A DNA stretch of 64,000 nucleotides from NCBI GenBank assembly GCA_020466095.1, contig CM035806.1, positions 19,804,571 through 19,868,570 of the forward strand. Direction: 5' to 3'. This stretch comes from Chlorops oryzae. Its lineage: Eukaryota > Arthropoda > Insecta > Diptera > Chloropidae. The position numbers and the translations under genes are program-made. Below the pieces are notes generated by a model, which was not told where the DNA came from, ran no database searches, and saw only the letters and a list, made by a program, of their open reading frames with translations. Shown in pieces: positions 25,573 through 34,850 of the stretch. Each line of letters begins with the position of its first letter. Position 1 is the stretch's first letter.

Positions 25573-28500
25573 TTGAAAGTCTAGGCTAAAATAGTAAGGC
25601 TAAAACACATTTGTACCACATTTAATGAAAATCATTTGAGAACTTTTTAAGTTACCTTTCCCGCAGATGGAAAATCTTTTCGAAAAAAAAGGTCCCTCAA
25701 AATTTTGACCCACGCTCACTGTTGCCAGTTTTTTAGGGGAACATTCCCCTAAATGTCTCGAAAAAGTTCCGAAATTCCCTACAATTTTTTATTTATTTTT
25801 TTAAACATTATATATTCTTTATTGGAACACTCCTTTAGGATAGGAGTCTATCAATAATTTTTAAAATATTACACCTAATTTAACACAATTACATATTTAA
25901 CACAGAGCATATTCCGACTTATAGAAATGTTTATGAATGTATTTTTTTGATAGTTACGGGCCTCGGTTTAAGAAGACTGGACTTTTATGATGTGTGTGTA
26001 GGATCACATGTAATTGAGTCGGAGAGTTGGAGAGCATAAGAACCCAGCAGAAAATATCAGGCGGATATCCGCGGTGAACTCCGTGTGAAAAGGGAGCCGT
26101 CCCGACTCCCTTTGTAAAGGAGTCGCGCGTTGAATTTTCTACACGAGAAAGTCCGCTGCAGCGAAAAAAGTATTTGAGAGCTGCATGTGCTCTTTTTTTC
26201 TCTCTCGTTGTCTATTTTTAGAACCCGTTTGACAGACAACTCTCCCTCTCTCCTGAGTTCAGGAAGGAAACTCGAGTTTCGAGAGAGGATTCTCTCATCG
26301 CGTTTTTTCGTGTATTTCGAATTTTTATAAAAATCTATTTTTCTTCTACAATTATTATTCGGCTCGGGGGCAGGGGGATCGAACCCGCGATCTTCGGATT
26401 ATGAGGCCAGTATGCATGCCATACGCTACATCTCGCAAATGATCTCATGACGCAAAAACCATATTTAAATTTAATCAGCTAATGAGATTCAAGCAAGACG
26501 AGTTCAAAATGTAAACGACAATCGGGCATGACTTTTTCGCTCCACCTCGCTGACACTGTCATGTGGAGCATTACACCGATGCGTTCGCTCTGAAAGACGC
26601 GCGGACTTGTTCACCGCCGACATAATATTCTGCTGGGAAGGTCGATGAAATGATAAAGCAGTGGATTATACGCGGGAATTGCTGATGTGTGAAGAAACAC
26701 ATGTAGTATTAACAGTTTTGTTCGCGGAAACGACGATTTTAAGCAGTTAGGGTGTGCGTAGATTGCAAGGGTGCATAGAGTGCACCCACCGAGTGGTGAC
26801 AATTTAATTATAAAATTTTTTCAAACTAAAACTGGGTCCCATACAAATTTCACAAACCACATTTCTCTCCTAAGACTCCACTAAAGATCAGAAATGTCCT
26901 TTAATTTAGAGATGCCCCTAAACTGGCAACAGTGCCCACGCTTGAACATGGAGTTGAGAGATTGATTAGGGCTTCTTAAACAGCCCTATTCTAAGGGAAC
27001 ATTTCTCTCCGCTGAAGAACATATTTTAAGCATCAATAAAGAAAAGAATATGATGACCTCTGCTTAAAAATGTTTCAAATCCGCGTGCTCCCTTTTATAT
27101 TCCCTTCCCAGTGAGCTAAGAAACTGAGAAATTTTTTCCCAAATCCGAAATAGGGAAAATTCCCAGCGAATATTTAGAATCGGGCTGACAAATATTCCAA
27201 TTCAATTCTGAAAATTTGCAGGCATATATTCCAATTTTTATTTCATCCCTCCCACAAAAGCTACAAGAGATATGCAACTCATCTTAGCCTTTACATGGCG
27301 AACAATATCTCCAGTATAAATAATTTTTAATTACCAAAATACTGAAATAGTCGAGGAAAAATGTTCTCTTCGGGGCCCACTTAAGTATAATGTTAAATTG
27401 AGAAACAAAAATTAAAAATAAACCCTTTGCCATAACTACCAAATAGAGGGGAATGCCGTTTGAGAAATATCCTATCCACTTAGAGATATATGGAACGACA
27501 AAGCTGAGATCGAAAAGAGAAATTTATATGCCAGTTTCGGACAGAGCAGCTAGGCAATCGGGAGTCTAAGGCCCGATATTACAGTGCATACTTAAGGTCT
27601 CCTTAGCACTTAAGTAAAGCTTAAGTCTGTAAAGCATTTTAACAGTACAAATTTAAAGTGCTCCTTAAATAAGTTTTCAAATTAATTTAATGAAGGAATT
27701 TCACTAATTTTACGAATTTTAAAAAAAGTATAAACAAAAAATATAGGTTTTTTGAAATGTTGCCTGCCGAAAACAATTTTCGTGAGTTTTGGATAAAAAT
27801 TGACTGTTAAACCACTTGACACTTAAGGTGTTCTTAAGTCTTCATGCTTCCTTAGCTTAAGTATACACTGTAATATTGGGCCTAAGCTGCTGATTTCAGC
27901 TTCCCTTAAATAAGTTCGGTCTCAGAGGAGATCAAACCTTCACATGTTCATCACATCGCTGCCATTGTTCTTTTAATTCTTCGAATTTTGTGGAATGGAA
28001 TTTCTTGCGAATCAAAACCAACCGCAGTAATTAATACTTTTATCTTTTTATATGACCTAAAGCTATCAGGATTATGATCCTTCCACGAAAAGTAAATTGA
28101 CTCGAATAATTGCCGAAGTTGAACTTTTATTGTTCTACCTGCAGCTTGACGTTAATTGCCAATATGGTTGACTGACTAATCGGCTGACAGGCTGGCGGAC
28201 CGAACGATCGACCGACCGAACAACTGACTGACTATCTGAGTGAGTGAATGAGCGAGTGATTGGGTGAGTCAGCGAGTGGGTGAGTGACGAGCCATGTGTA
28301 TAACTATTTTCATCTGGATAATTTTTTGTATTTTGAAAATTGCCATGATGTGCCTTAATTGCTGCATGTGCCACAAACTGTGTATGAGTTCTGAGCTATT
28401 GTCAATAATTCTTCTCCGTTCTCCTTTCAGGGTTGCCTCAAATTACTCTCCTTGCACATCAAGACGAACTTTTGTGCGCCGGGCGAATTTCTAATTCATC

Positions 28501-31326
28501 GAGGCGATGCGCTTAACTACATCTACTATTTGTGCAATGGCTCGATGGAGGTAATCAAGGACGATATGGTTGTAGCCATTTTGGGTGAGTGGATTTTTTA
28601 TTTATATTTTTTTTTTTTTTTTTTATTTTTTTTTTTATTTATTTATTTATTTATTTATATTATTTCACTTCGGTTTGTTCCGTTTTATTTGAGCTTATTT
28701 TCGTTCAATTTATTTTGTATCGTCGTTTTTCAACGCATTGTGCTGTTCACTTGGCCCATGGACTTGGGATTTGTGTGAAATGGCCTTACGTAATGCGTGT
28801 GTATATTTCGCGTGCGTTTCATGACCTTTTCAGCAACAATTTCAGGTGGTCAGCCATTGTTGTGTTTATTGTTGGCATAATAAAGCACTTAACCCAGAGA
28901 TATTCTCTTTGTTATTCATTGCTTTTGTTTGTTCCTTTTGTCTTGCTCCTGTTTCTGGTTTTTTTTTTTTGTTTTTTTTTTTTTTTTTTTGTCTTTTACG
29001 GCAATTTTTATTGCTGGCGTTGATGATGGAATTGCTGCCGGGCACAATGTGCAGGCAAGGGAGATTTGGTTGGCTCGGATATCAATGTTCATCTTGTTGT
29101 CACATCAAATGGGCAAATGACTGCGACGACAAACAGCGCTGGCCAGGATGTCGTGGTGCGCAGCAGTAGCGATGTTAAGGTCAGTGTAATTTGACGAACG
29201 GAATCAGTCGCAATTTTACATGAATTCTCAAATGCTCATTTGCAATTCGCTTGCAGGCGCTTACCTATTGTGACCTGAAATGTGTGCACATGGGGGGCTT
29301 GGTCGAGGTATTACGTCTTTATCCCGAGTATCAGCAACAATTTGCAAATGACATTCAACATGATCTGACGTTCAATCTTCGCGAGGGCTACGAGAGTCTG
29401 GACTCTGACATTGGACCATCGTTTCCGCTGCCGAGCATTAGCGAGGACGACGAGAATCAACAGGATGGCGACGGTGGCGATGACGAGCCGGATAATGGTG
29501 CGGCGAGTGCAACAACAGCATCGCCTTCGCATCATAGCGTTGCAACGCCATCGCCATTGCATGGACGCTCACCCCTGCTTGGCATGAATAGTCCGCGTTT
29601 GATGAAACTCCATCAGCGTGGTCGATCGCTGATAACGCTTAGGGAGCGAGTCGAACGTCAGCGTTCTTTGAATATAACATCAAGCGTTGACACAACATCG
29701 CTGGACGAGGACGACGGGCAGGACGAGGAGCTGCAATTGCATAAGAAACCATCGATGGAACGTTTAGACTCGCAAGTCTCGAACCTGCATCATGATGTGG
29801 CACAACTGAGCATGGAAGTGCGTAATGCTATACACGCATTACAGGAAATGACTTTCTCGACAATGGCATCCCAGGCCAGTCTTCGATTTCCGCCGGCGCG
29901 CTCAATACCAAATATTTCGGCATCCAATGTGGTTGGTGGTGTCGGTGTCCCATTCGCAACGTGCAGTGCCAACGAAGATGCCAGTCTGCATCGAAGCTCA
30001 TCACATCCACCTGAAATTTGGGGTCGCGAGCTCCAGCAACTCCAACAGCTCCAGCATGGCTCCAAAGAGCTTGTCAATGTGAATTCTGCAACACAATCAA
30101 AGCATCATTCGCCGTTGGAGATGCCAGTGCTGCCGTCAACAGCAATAGCAGGCGCAACATCAGCAGCACCAGAAACAGCAACAATAGCAGCAGCAGCAGC
30201 AGCAGCAGCTCTGCAGCAACAAACTGCAATAGTCATGGTAACGCGTGCGTGTCAGACAGATTTCCAGAAAATGGATTTCTCCTCGTTCGAGAGATTTGTG
30301 TTGGCGAATCCGAGACTTGTACTCGGATTGCTTGGGATTGAACCCGTCATAAAGACTGAGATTGATATGCTGCAGCAACAGCAAATGCTTCAAGTGTCAC
30401 CGTTAAATACCATCGAAGAAGTTATCTCACCAGTCGATGGCCCGTTGGGTGGCTCCAAAGAGCGACTTTTGACCGTAAACGAATCAATTTCATGTAGCAA
30501 ATCCTTTCAAGCAACGGACGATGAGAATGCCGACAACTTTCGTTGGACAATGAAACATTCGGCTAGCAATGGCAATTATTGCCGCTCCACCGATGCACTA
30601 TTGGAAGTGGAAGATGAGAATATTGAAACACCGATCCAGCAAGCTCAACCGCATTCGCAACTGGCCAGTCTTCAAATGATCACCGAATCCTCGGAGAAAC
30701 AACAATACCGCTCTGGCTCTGGCCGGCGCTCCTCAAGTCACCAAAATAGTAATTCCAGCTTATCGAGCAGCAGCAGCAGCAGCGGCAACAACTCAACGCA
30801 TTCCAATGCCTCTCCGCCGACAAATTCGAGCACGGCCGCAATCATCGGCAGCACCAGTCCGATTCCGGCGCCATCGACAACAATGGCCACAGATCACAAT
30901 GGGCCGCTCATACGACGGCTATCGTGGAAATCGCATATTTCGCGAAGTGTCGACTACAAGCGTCTGCCGGACAACACGGATAACTCTCCGCCGCTACGAC
31001 CGGCACAGGAGCGGGCGCAACGCGCAAGCGCCGACGATAATCCCGAATTCATTGGGCTGCGGCGCTCCTCGCGCGCAAGCATGGGTAGCCTGGACTGCAG
31101 AAGTGCCACTGGATTGACGACATCGGTTAATAAGCGCAACAGTCTCACCGTCAATCGGTCTCTGCTTAGCGTGGGCAGCACAAGTGCAAGTGGCGAAGCA
31201 AGCGGCACAAGAGGAACCGCACACCATAATTTCCGCTTCTCGGCCGGCGATGCCGACAAACTGGAAAAGGGCTTGAAAGGACTGACGTCAACAAGGTCTC
31301 TGCGAGATACGAGCGGTGTCAACTAG
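12127..31326 (+). CDS. Elk: Elk-type voltage-gated K+ channel, C-terminal part (join 12127-12222, 28431-28584, 29055-29179, 29257-31326)
   Basis: C-terminal 814 residues of an ether-a-go-go-like (KCNH/Elk) potassium channel, a plasma-membrane tetramer of excitable cells. Domains seen: end of the C-linker and start of the cNBHD (residues 1-32, [20 protein letters not shown]), the cNBHD beta-roll (33-125, with [20 protein letters not shown] and [20 protein letters not shown]), the closing helices ([20 protein letters not shown]), then a tail of about 640 residues. The order and wording match the KCNH8/KCNH3/KCNH4 branch better than hERG or Eag, as I recall those families. Splice phases agree across all junctions (0, 1, 0). 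S1-S6, pore and PAS exons are not in the window. The first exon exists in two identical copies (12127-12222 and 17873-17968), so the true exon chain is uncertain. Confidence 0.9.
13025..13110. repeat. TTACTAAGTACTCG minisatellite (also in unit B at about 19970-20050)
   Basis: Five or six imperfect 14-15-bp units of TACTCGTTACTAAG; the same array is in the duplicate unit. Confidence 0.8.
13274..13578. other. unique spacer between the duplicated units
   Basis: About 300 bp of AT-rich, non-coding sequence found at neither outer edge of the duplication. Its last 18 bases resemble 9201-9218 at the left edge of unit A (about 15 of 18 match), which may mark the breakpoint. Confidence 0.5.
13579..14866 (-). 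mobile_element. mariner transposon copy 1, full length
   Basis: 1288 bp with TA duplications at 13577-13578 and 14867-14868. Inverted ends start TTAGGTGTAGTAAAAAGAAA on each side. The transposase is coded on the minus strand. It lies exactly at the left edge of duplication unit B, inside or next to LINE sequence. Confidence 0.96.
13641..14680 (-). pseudogene. mariner transposase, copy 1 (single frameshift)
   Basis: Cut-and-paste transposase of the Tc1/mariner D,D34D type: N-terminal helix-turn-helix DNA-binding half ([27 protein letters not shown]), first Asp in VTGDEKW, second in HQDNARPH, third in [14 protein letters not shown]; 34 residues separate the last two. One base is missing near 14216 relative to copy 2 (AAGTGG-TCAC versus AAGTGGGTCAC), which splits the gene into 14132-14680 and 13641-14216. 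All three catalytic residues remain. It resembles the cecropia/Hsmar1 branch of mariner as I recall it. Confidence 0.92.
14863..15387 (-). pseudogene. LINE reverse transcriptase fragment, copy B
   Basis: 174-codon open stretch, [20 protein letters not shown] to [10 protein letters not shown], the RT palm; cut at its C-terminal end by the mariner insertion and duplication edge. Confidence 0.82.
14869..16625 (-). mobile_element. 5'-truncated LINE, copy B (lacks the 3' part)
   Basis: Same LINE as copy A with the same 5' truncation point, so it is a copy by duplication rather than a separate insertion. It ends abruptly at the mariner edge, lacking the 3' part seen at 8460-9217. Open stretches 15452-16384 and 14863-15387 carry the linker and RT; this copy keeps the roughly 77 bp missing from copy A. 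Confidence 0.85.
15452..16384 (-). pseudogene. LINE endonuclease-RT linker fragment, copy B
   Basis: 310-codon open stretch, longer than its copy A counterpart because the 77-bp deletion is absent; reaches [20 protein letters not shown] at the start of the RT. Broken by a frameshift before 15452. Confidence 0.8.
16636..16868. repeat. dispersed GACA-rich element, copy 2
   Basis: Duplicate of 10925-11126 in unit B, with a longer GACAGACG microsatellite (about 16670-16733). Confidence 0.85.
17873..17968 (+). CDS. Elk: Elk C-linker/cNBHD exon, copy B (duplicate)
   Basis: Second, base-for-base identical copy of the 96-bp exon at 12127-12222, with the same acceptor and donor. It sits in the second unit of the tandem duplication. 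Because it is a multiple of three and phase 0/0, including both copies would repeat 32 residues in frame without a frameshift; using either alone gives the normal protein. It may be an assembly duplicate. Flanking intron sequence differs only by scattered substitutions and two transposon insertions downstream. Confidence 0.7.
18256..19191. mobile_element. hAT-like non-autonomous element in unit B
   Basis: 936 bp present only in unit B. The 8-bp target duplication CTTTCGCC is at 18248-18255 and 19192-19199; unit A has one copy at the empty site. Inverted ends of 23 bp begin CATACAATACTACAAGCGAC. No transposase coding is visible. The 8-bp duplication fits hAT or P superfamilies. Confidence 0.93.
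19653..19899. mobile_element. TA-MITE in unit B
   Basis: 247 bp present only in unit B, flanked by TA (19651-19652, 19900-19901); unit A has the empty TA site. Imperfect inverted ends start TCGCACC and continue to ATCGGC. Confidence 0.92.
20298..20643. mobile_element. foldback MITE with CCCAGCAAAG ends
   Basis: Ends CCCAGCAAAG and CTTTGCTGGG, with an internal long palindrome: an ATACGCGTAT / CCCGTATCTATACGCGTATT stretch near 20368-20430 repeated inverted near 20567-20635. The arms extend outwards into AATAACG and CGTTATT. No coding. Confidence 0.8.
20644..23858. other. gene-free stretch, presumed Elk intron
   Basis: Non-coding; holds GAT and CA microsatellites, poly(A) runs and tRNA-like module 2. 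No open frame here looks like a protein. Confidence 0.6.
22407..22489 (-). repeat. tRNA-like module 2
   Basis: On the minus strand: GCTCTTGATCCCAAGGGTCC then a perfect B box GGTTCGATTCC. The D-arm half is poorly conserved. Confidence 0.5.
23859..25147 (+). mobile_element. mariner transposon copy 2, full length
   Basis: 1289 bp, opposite orientation to copy 1, same inverted ends, TA at 23857-23858 and 25148-25149. Very similar to copy 1 by eye. Confidence 0.96.
24044..25087 (+). pseudogene. mariner transposase, copy 2 (frameshift and late stop)
   Basis: Same D,D34D transposase as copy 1, with different lesions: one extra A in a run of seven near 24333-24340 shifts the frame inside the DNA-binding half, a TGG-to-TGA change near 25029 truncates the end at PLK, and a second stop follows in the last codons. 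The catalytic motifs [15 protein letters not shown] and [12 protein letters not shown] are all present in 24327-25031. The first Met of the open frame, 24008, lies upstream; I start at MDISKEK. Confidence 0.92.
26043..26637. mobile_element. nested element with CCCAGCAGAA ends and a tRNA-like module
   Basis: Ends CCCAGCAGAAAATAT and ATATTCTGCTGGG; the inside has GGAGTC/GACTCC palindromic units (26085-26130), a CTC/GAG-rich part and, on the minus strand at 26361-26436, a tRNA-like segment. The ends resemble those of the 20298-20643 element. Confidence 0.65.
26361..26436 (-). repeat. tRNA-like module 3 (Met-like anticodon)
   Basis: On the minus strand: A-box TAGCGTATGG, anticodon-like loop CTCATAATC (CAT), B-box GGTTCGATCCC. 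Close to tRNA-Met in wording but without matching acceptor ends. It lies inside the nested element 26043-26637. Confidence 0.55.
27570..27882. mobile_element. PIF/Harbinger-like MITE, 313 bp
   Basis: Inverted ends GGCCCGATATTACAGTG and CACTGTAATATTGGGCC, with 3-bp target duplication TAA (27567-27569, 27883-27885), the pattern of Tourist-type MITEs. CTTAAG units repeat inside each arm. Confidence 0.88.
28431..28584 (+). CDS. Elk: Elk exon, cNBHD beta-roll first half
   Basis: Exon of 154 bp with acceptor CTCCTTTCAG and donor GTGAGT. It encodes [20 protein letters not shown] through [16 protein letters not shown], ending one base into a Gly codon that is completed by the next exon. This is the first part of the cyclic-nucleotide-binding-homology domain; KCNH channels keep the fold but are known to respond poorly to nucleotides. 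Confidence 0.92.
29055..29179 (+). CDS. Elk: Elk exon, cNBHD loop region
   Basis: Exon of 125 bp after acceptor ATGTGCAG, with donor GTCAGT. It encodes (G)[39 protein letters not shown] and VK. Compared with vertebrate KCNH8 as I remember it, the stretch between GKGDL and DVKALTYC is about 20 residues longer and rich in Thr, Ser and Asn, which suggests an expanded surface loop. Confidence 0.9.
29257..31326 (+). CDS. Elk: Elk last coding exon, cNBHD end and long C-terminal tail
   Basis: Exon of 2070 bp starting after acceptor GCTTGCAG and ending at TAG. It opens with [20 protein letters not shown] and the [10 protein letters not shown] segment; the Phe-Asn-Leu at 29371-29379 is the position of the intrinsic-ligand motif of KCNH channels. 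The tail holds an acidic stretch ([19 protein letters not shown]), basic-Ser segments ([18 protein letters not shown]), a likely short coiled coil (about 29755-29850, [20 protein letters not shown]), an Ala/Gln run from CAG/GCA repeats near 30170-30225, a poly-Ser run near 30763-30785, and many Arg-X-Ser sites that could be phosphorylated. Low-complexity runs are typical of fly proteins. The frame is open throughout. Confidence 0.92.
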   Translation, partial: ALTYCDLKCVHMGGLVEVLRLYPEYQQQFANDIQHDLTFNLREGYESLDSDIGPSFPLPSISEDDENQQDGDGGDDEPDNGAASATTASPSHHSVATPSPLHGRSPLLGMNSPRLMKLHQRGRSLITLRERVERQRSLNITSSVDTTSLDEDDGQDEELQLHKKPSMERLDSQVSNLHHDVAQLSMEVRNAIHALQEMTFSTMASQASLRFPPARSIPNISASNVVGGVGVPFATCSANEDASLHRSSSHPPEIWGRELQQLQQLQHGSKELVNVNSATQSKHHSPLEMPVLPSTAIAGATSAAPETATIAAAAAAAALQQQTAIVMVTRACQTDFQKMDFSSFERFVLANPRLVLGLLGIEPVIKTEIDMLQQQQMLQVSPLNTIEEVISPVDGPLGGSKERLLTVNESISCSKSFQATDDENADNFRWTMKHSASNGNYCRSTDALLEVEDENIETPIQQAQPHSQLASLQMITESSEKQQYRSGSGRRSSSHQNSNSSLSSSSSSSGNNSTHSNASPPTNSSTAAIIGSTSPIPAPSTTMATDHNGPLIRRLSWKSHISRSVDYKRLPDNTDNSPPLRPAQERAQRASADDNPEFIGLRRSSRASMGSLDCRSATGLTTSVNKRNSLTVNRSLLSVGSTSASGEASGTRGTAHHNFRFSAGDADKLEKGLKGLTSTRSLRDTSGVN

Positions 31327-31883
31327 ATGCGGTAAGACTAGAAAACTGAAATCTAAACCCACCAAATTGTAAGGAGCTCTTATCATATTTGATTTCTTCT
31401 TCGCGAGAGTTCGCCGCAAATTGGCGAATTTTTGTTTTCTTCTTAGTGCCTGGTCAGACATAGCTAAAAAAAAAAAAAAAAATGTTGCGCATCAAATAAG
31501 TAGGCATTGAAAGACGTGCAAAGAAAAGGGACGGCTCTTTGCAAAATACTCTCCCGTAAAAATCTGTGCTTCTCTTTCTACCCATCCATTCAAATCAGAT
31601 GTTTACCAAACATTCTTCACACGTCTGATCCTGTACTTGCGACTGTAAGTTTTCATCATTGTTGCCGGACCAGCGTTTTTAAGGCTAAATTTAGCATTTT
31701 ATTTATTAAGATAGCCAAGGAAAAAATAGTTAAGATTTTTTGTTAAAAAATTTCTGATTTGGCATTTTTTTTTAAACTTTCTACTGATTTCGAAAATATT
31801 AGAATAGATCTGGCAGCACAGGTTTTCAGACACCAGCACTTTTTTTGTTGAAATATTTACAGAAATGACTAAATATTTTCATT

Positions 31884-32391
31884 TAGCAAATATTCTGATT
31901 CCTAGGGCAAATATGTATAGATGTGAAATTCGGAGTCGGTGCCCTCATAATAATTTTGTATTTAGAACCATTTTGAACTCATAATTCTGACCCTATTGTT
32001 TCCTAAATATTTCGGACTCATTTCGGAGTCATTTTTCTAAGTCTCACCTTTCCCATTTATTTCAGCCTCGCATGTCCGATTATTTCGGAGTTAAGTACTT
32101 GCCACTCATATTTTTGAGTATCTTATTTCTTTCATATTTCGGACTCATTTCGGAGTCATTTTTCTGAGCCTCACATTTCCGATTATTTCGGAGCTATTTC
32201 GGAGTCATGTTTCATTTTGGACCCATATTTTTGAGTCTCTCATTTCTTTCATATTTCGGACTCATTTCGGAATCAGTTTTCTAAGCCTCACCTTTCACAC
32301 TTATTTCGGAGTCATTCATATTTTTGACTCTTTTATTAAATTTCGGACTCATAAATATGATCCCTCCTAATACATATCTATGAATGTTTGC
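31884..32391. repeat. GGACTC/GGAGTC repeat element
   Basis: Array of diverged units based on TTTCGGACTCATTTCGGAGTCAT interleaved with AAGTCTCACCTTTCC. The edges show weak inverted similarity (TTAGCAAATATTC and its mate near 32380). It lies in the likely Elk 3' UTR. Confidence 0.6.
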
Positions 32392-32698
32392 TAAGATACC
32401 ATTTAAATTTTAAAAAAACACACACACACACAAACCCGAACTATTTAAGGAATAGCAGCTTAACATTCGATTCGGAATGTTGGGATTCATTAAAAAAAAA
32501 AAAAACAGTTCACCAAGTCTTAATATTAGTGTCCTTTGTCATAACTCTTATGTACTTCTCATATGTTGTACTTTTTCGGATTTCGGGAAGCTTTGAGTTG
32601 GGTTCTTTTGATTCAAACCTGTTTTGGTATCAATGCTCAAATTGCTCGAAAGCCAAAGAAAAAGGGACGGATTTAGCCTCCCATAGATGAGACTCTAA

Positions 32699-32704
32699 AA
32701 TAAA
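32699..32704 (+). other. Elk: candidate Elk poly(A) signal
   Basis: First AATAAA cluster on the + strand in this stretch after the Elk stop codon; overlapping AATAAT/AATAAA copies follow within 15 bases. The implied 3' UTR would be about 1.4 kb and would contain the GGACTC repeat element at 31.9-32.4 kb. Other AATAAA copies occur further on, so the true end is unknown. Confidence 0.25.
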
Positions 32705-33999
32705 TAATAATAAAAAAACATGCATGCATAAAATAGTAAGATAAATAAATCGAAATTTCATATCAAGGAAAGTTCTTTTTTCCAGATTTTTCATTTAAAA
32801 GTGATGATTTTCCGCTTGGGCTAATTAAATTTCTTACAATATCGAATCCGTAGGAAAAGTGATGAAGCTTAACTACAATTTCAGGTACCTACCTTCATGC
32901 TTTTGGGATAAAATGAAATTAACTGTCAACCAAAAAAGGGTCACTATGGCTGCCTTTCGGATGTGAAAATTAGCTTCACTTCGTGGGCGGCAACAAAAGT
33001 AGCAAAAAATGAGAGAAGGTCAGTAGAGCTGAGCTGAGCTGAAATAAGATGAGGTGTGATGAAGGCGGGACGCAATGACGTCGGGTTGTATGTGGGTGAA
33101 TGATGCCCTTTCGCTTGTTGATTTGGAGCTTGTGTATGCAGTAGTGTAGTGAAGGGGATGGGTCGAAGGGGGTTTCCACCCAGGGCGGATCAAATCATAT
33201 ATTAAATTTTGAAAAGTTCTTTTTATTTGTGGCGGCAGGCAGGGTAGCATTTCCTCCATTGCGACCCAATTGTTCCCGGGCGCCGAAATGTCTCTCTACG
33301 CCACTGTGTGCTTGCAAAATATGCGTCGGGCTTTCAAGAGATTACATACAGAATGAAACAACATTTTAACATGTTTTTTCCCTTGGAACTCTTTGAAAAC
33401 ATAGAAATGTATGACAAAAAAAAAAAAAAATCAGAATAAAGAGAACATTGTTGGCGGGGAATAAATTTTGGGCTTATGCACGCCTCGATTAGTTGTTGTT
33501 AAGTTCGTGACGGAAAAACTTGAGTGACTCATTTAGAAAATTTTATGAGTTTTTTTTTAGCCTGTTTTTTTCCGATTTGTTATTTTTTATCGTACATAGC
33601 TTTGGGAAAATTCGTTACAACAAAAATTAATGGTGGGAAGTAGGAAGTGGTAGAAATAGTCATTCAAAGCCGGCTCCTCTTCGAAGCTGGCACGAATGCT
33701 GCATTCTGTTTAAATAGAAAAATTGTTGTGCAGCTCGACAACGGGAATTCTTCGGAAATACATAGGACGCTCTTTTTTAGTCTGGCACTCCCATTATTTA
33801 GCAAATCTGGATCGTTTACATTAAGCGATTCGAAAGTTAAGAGTGTCTATTAATATTTTATGAATTATCTTTGAAATGCTTTGAAATTTGTTGTCCACGC
33901 CCATTTCCATTGAAGAGCATCTTCGTGCATTCAAAATTTTCCAATATCAAATATACAATAAAAAGCGAAAGAGCTTAAGACATAAAACGAGAGGGATGG

Positions 34000-34055
34000 T
34001 AAGAGAGTAGAGAGGAAGAGTGAGGGAGAGAGGGGGTGAGAGAGGGAGAGAGAGG

Positions 34056-34087
<32 letters not shown>

Positions 34088-34850
34088 GAGAGAGGAGAGA
34101 GAGAAGAGAGAGAAGGAGAGAGAAGGAGAGAGAGGAGAGAGAAGGAGAGAGAAGGAGAGAGAGGAGAGAGAGGAGAGAGAAGGAGAGAGAAGAGGAGAGA
34201 GAAGGAGAGAGAGAAGAGAGGAGAGAGAAGGAGAGAGAGAGAGAGAGAGAGAAGGAGAGAGAAGGAGAGAGAAGGAGAGAGAAGGAGAGAGAAGGAGAGA
34301 GAAGGAGAGAGAAGGAGAGAGAAGGAGAGAAGGAGAGAAAGGAGAGAGAGAGAGAGAAGGAGAGAGAAGGAGAGAGAAGGAGGAGAGGAGAAGAGAGAGA
34401 GAAGGAGAGAGAAAGAGAGGAGAAAAGGAGAGAGAAGGAGAGAGAAGGAGAGAGAAGGAGAGAGAAGAGGAGAGAGAAGAGAGAAGAGAGGGAGGAAGAG
34501 AGAAGGAGAGAGAAGGAGAGAGAAGAGAGAGAGAGAAGGAGAGAAGAAGGAGAGAAGAAGAGAGAGAAGAAGAGAAGAGAGAAGAGAGAGAAGAGAGAAG
34601 GAGAGAGAAGGAGAGAGAAGAGAAGAGAGAGAGGAGAAGAGAAGGAGAGAGAAGGAAGAGAGAAGGAGGATAAGGAGAGATAAGGAAGAGATAAGGAGAG
34701 ATAAGAGAGAGATAAGAGAGAAAGATAAGAGAAGAAATAAAGGAGAATAAGGAGAAGATGAAGAGATGATAAGGATGAGATAAGGAGTGATAAGCAGGGA
34801 TAAGGAGAGATAAGGAGTGGGAGGGAGAGAGAGGGAGAGATATAACGACA
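34000..34850. repeat. GA-rich satellite, GAGAGAAGG units
   Basis: About 850 bp of almost pure purine on the + strand, mostly GAGAGAAGGA variants, grading into GATAAGGA at 34670-34810. All six-frame open stretches here (Glu/Arg or Ser/Leu repeats) are artefacts of the repeat. Confidence 0.95.

Larger units (their letters stand above)
25717..26934. mobile_element. hAT-like non-autonomous element carrying a nested element
   Basis: Inverted ends CACTGTTGCCAGTT and AACTGGCAACAGTG, with exact 8-bp target duplication CCCACGCT at 25709-25716 and 26935-26942. No transposase. A second element (26043-26637) lies inside. Confidence 0.88.
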
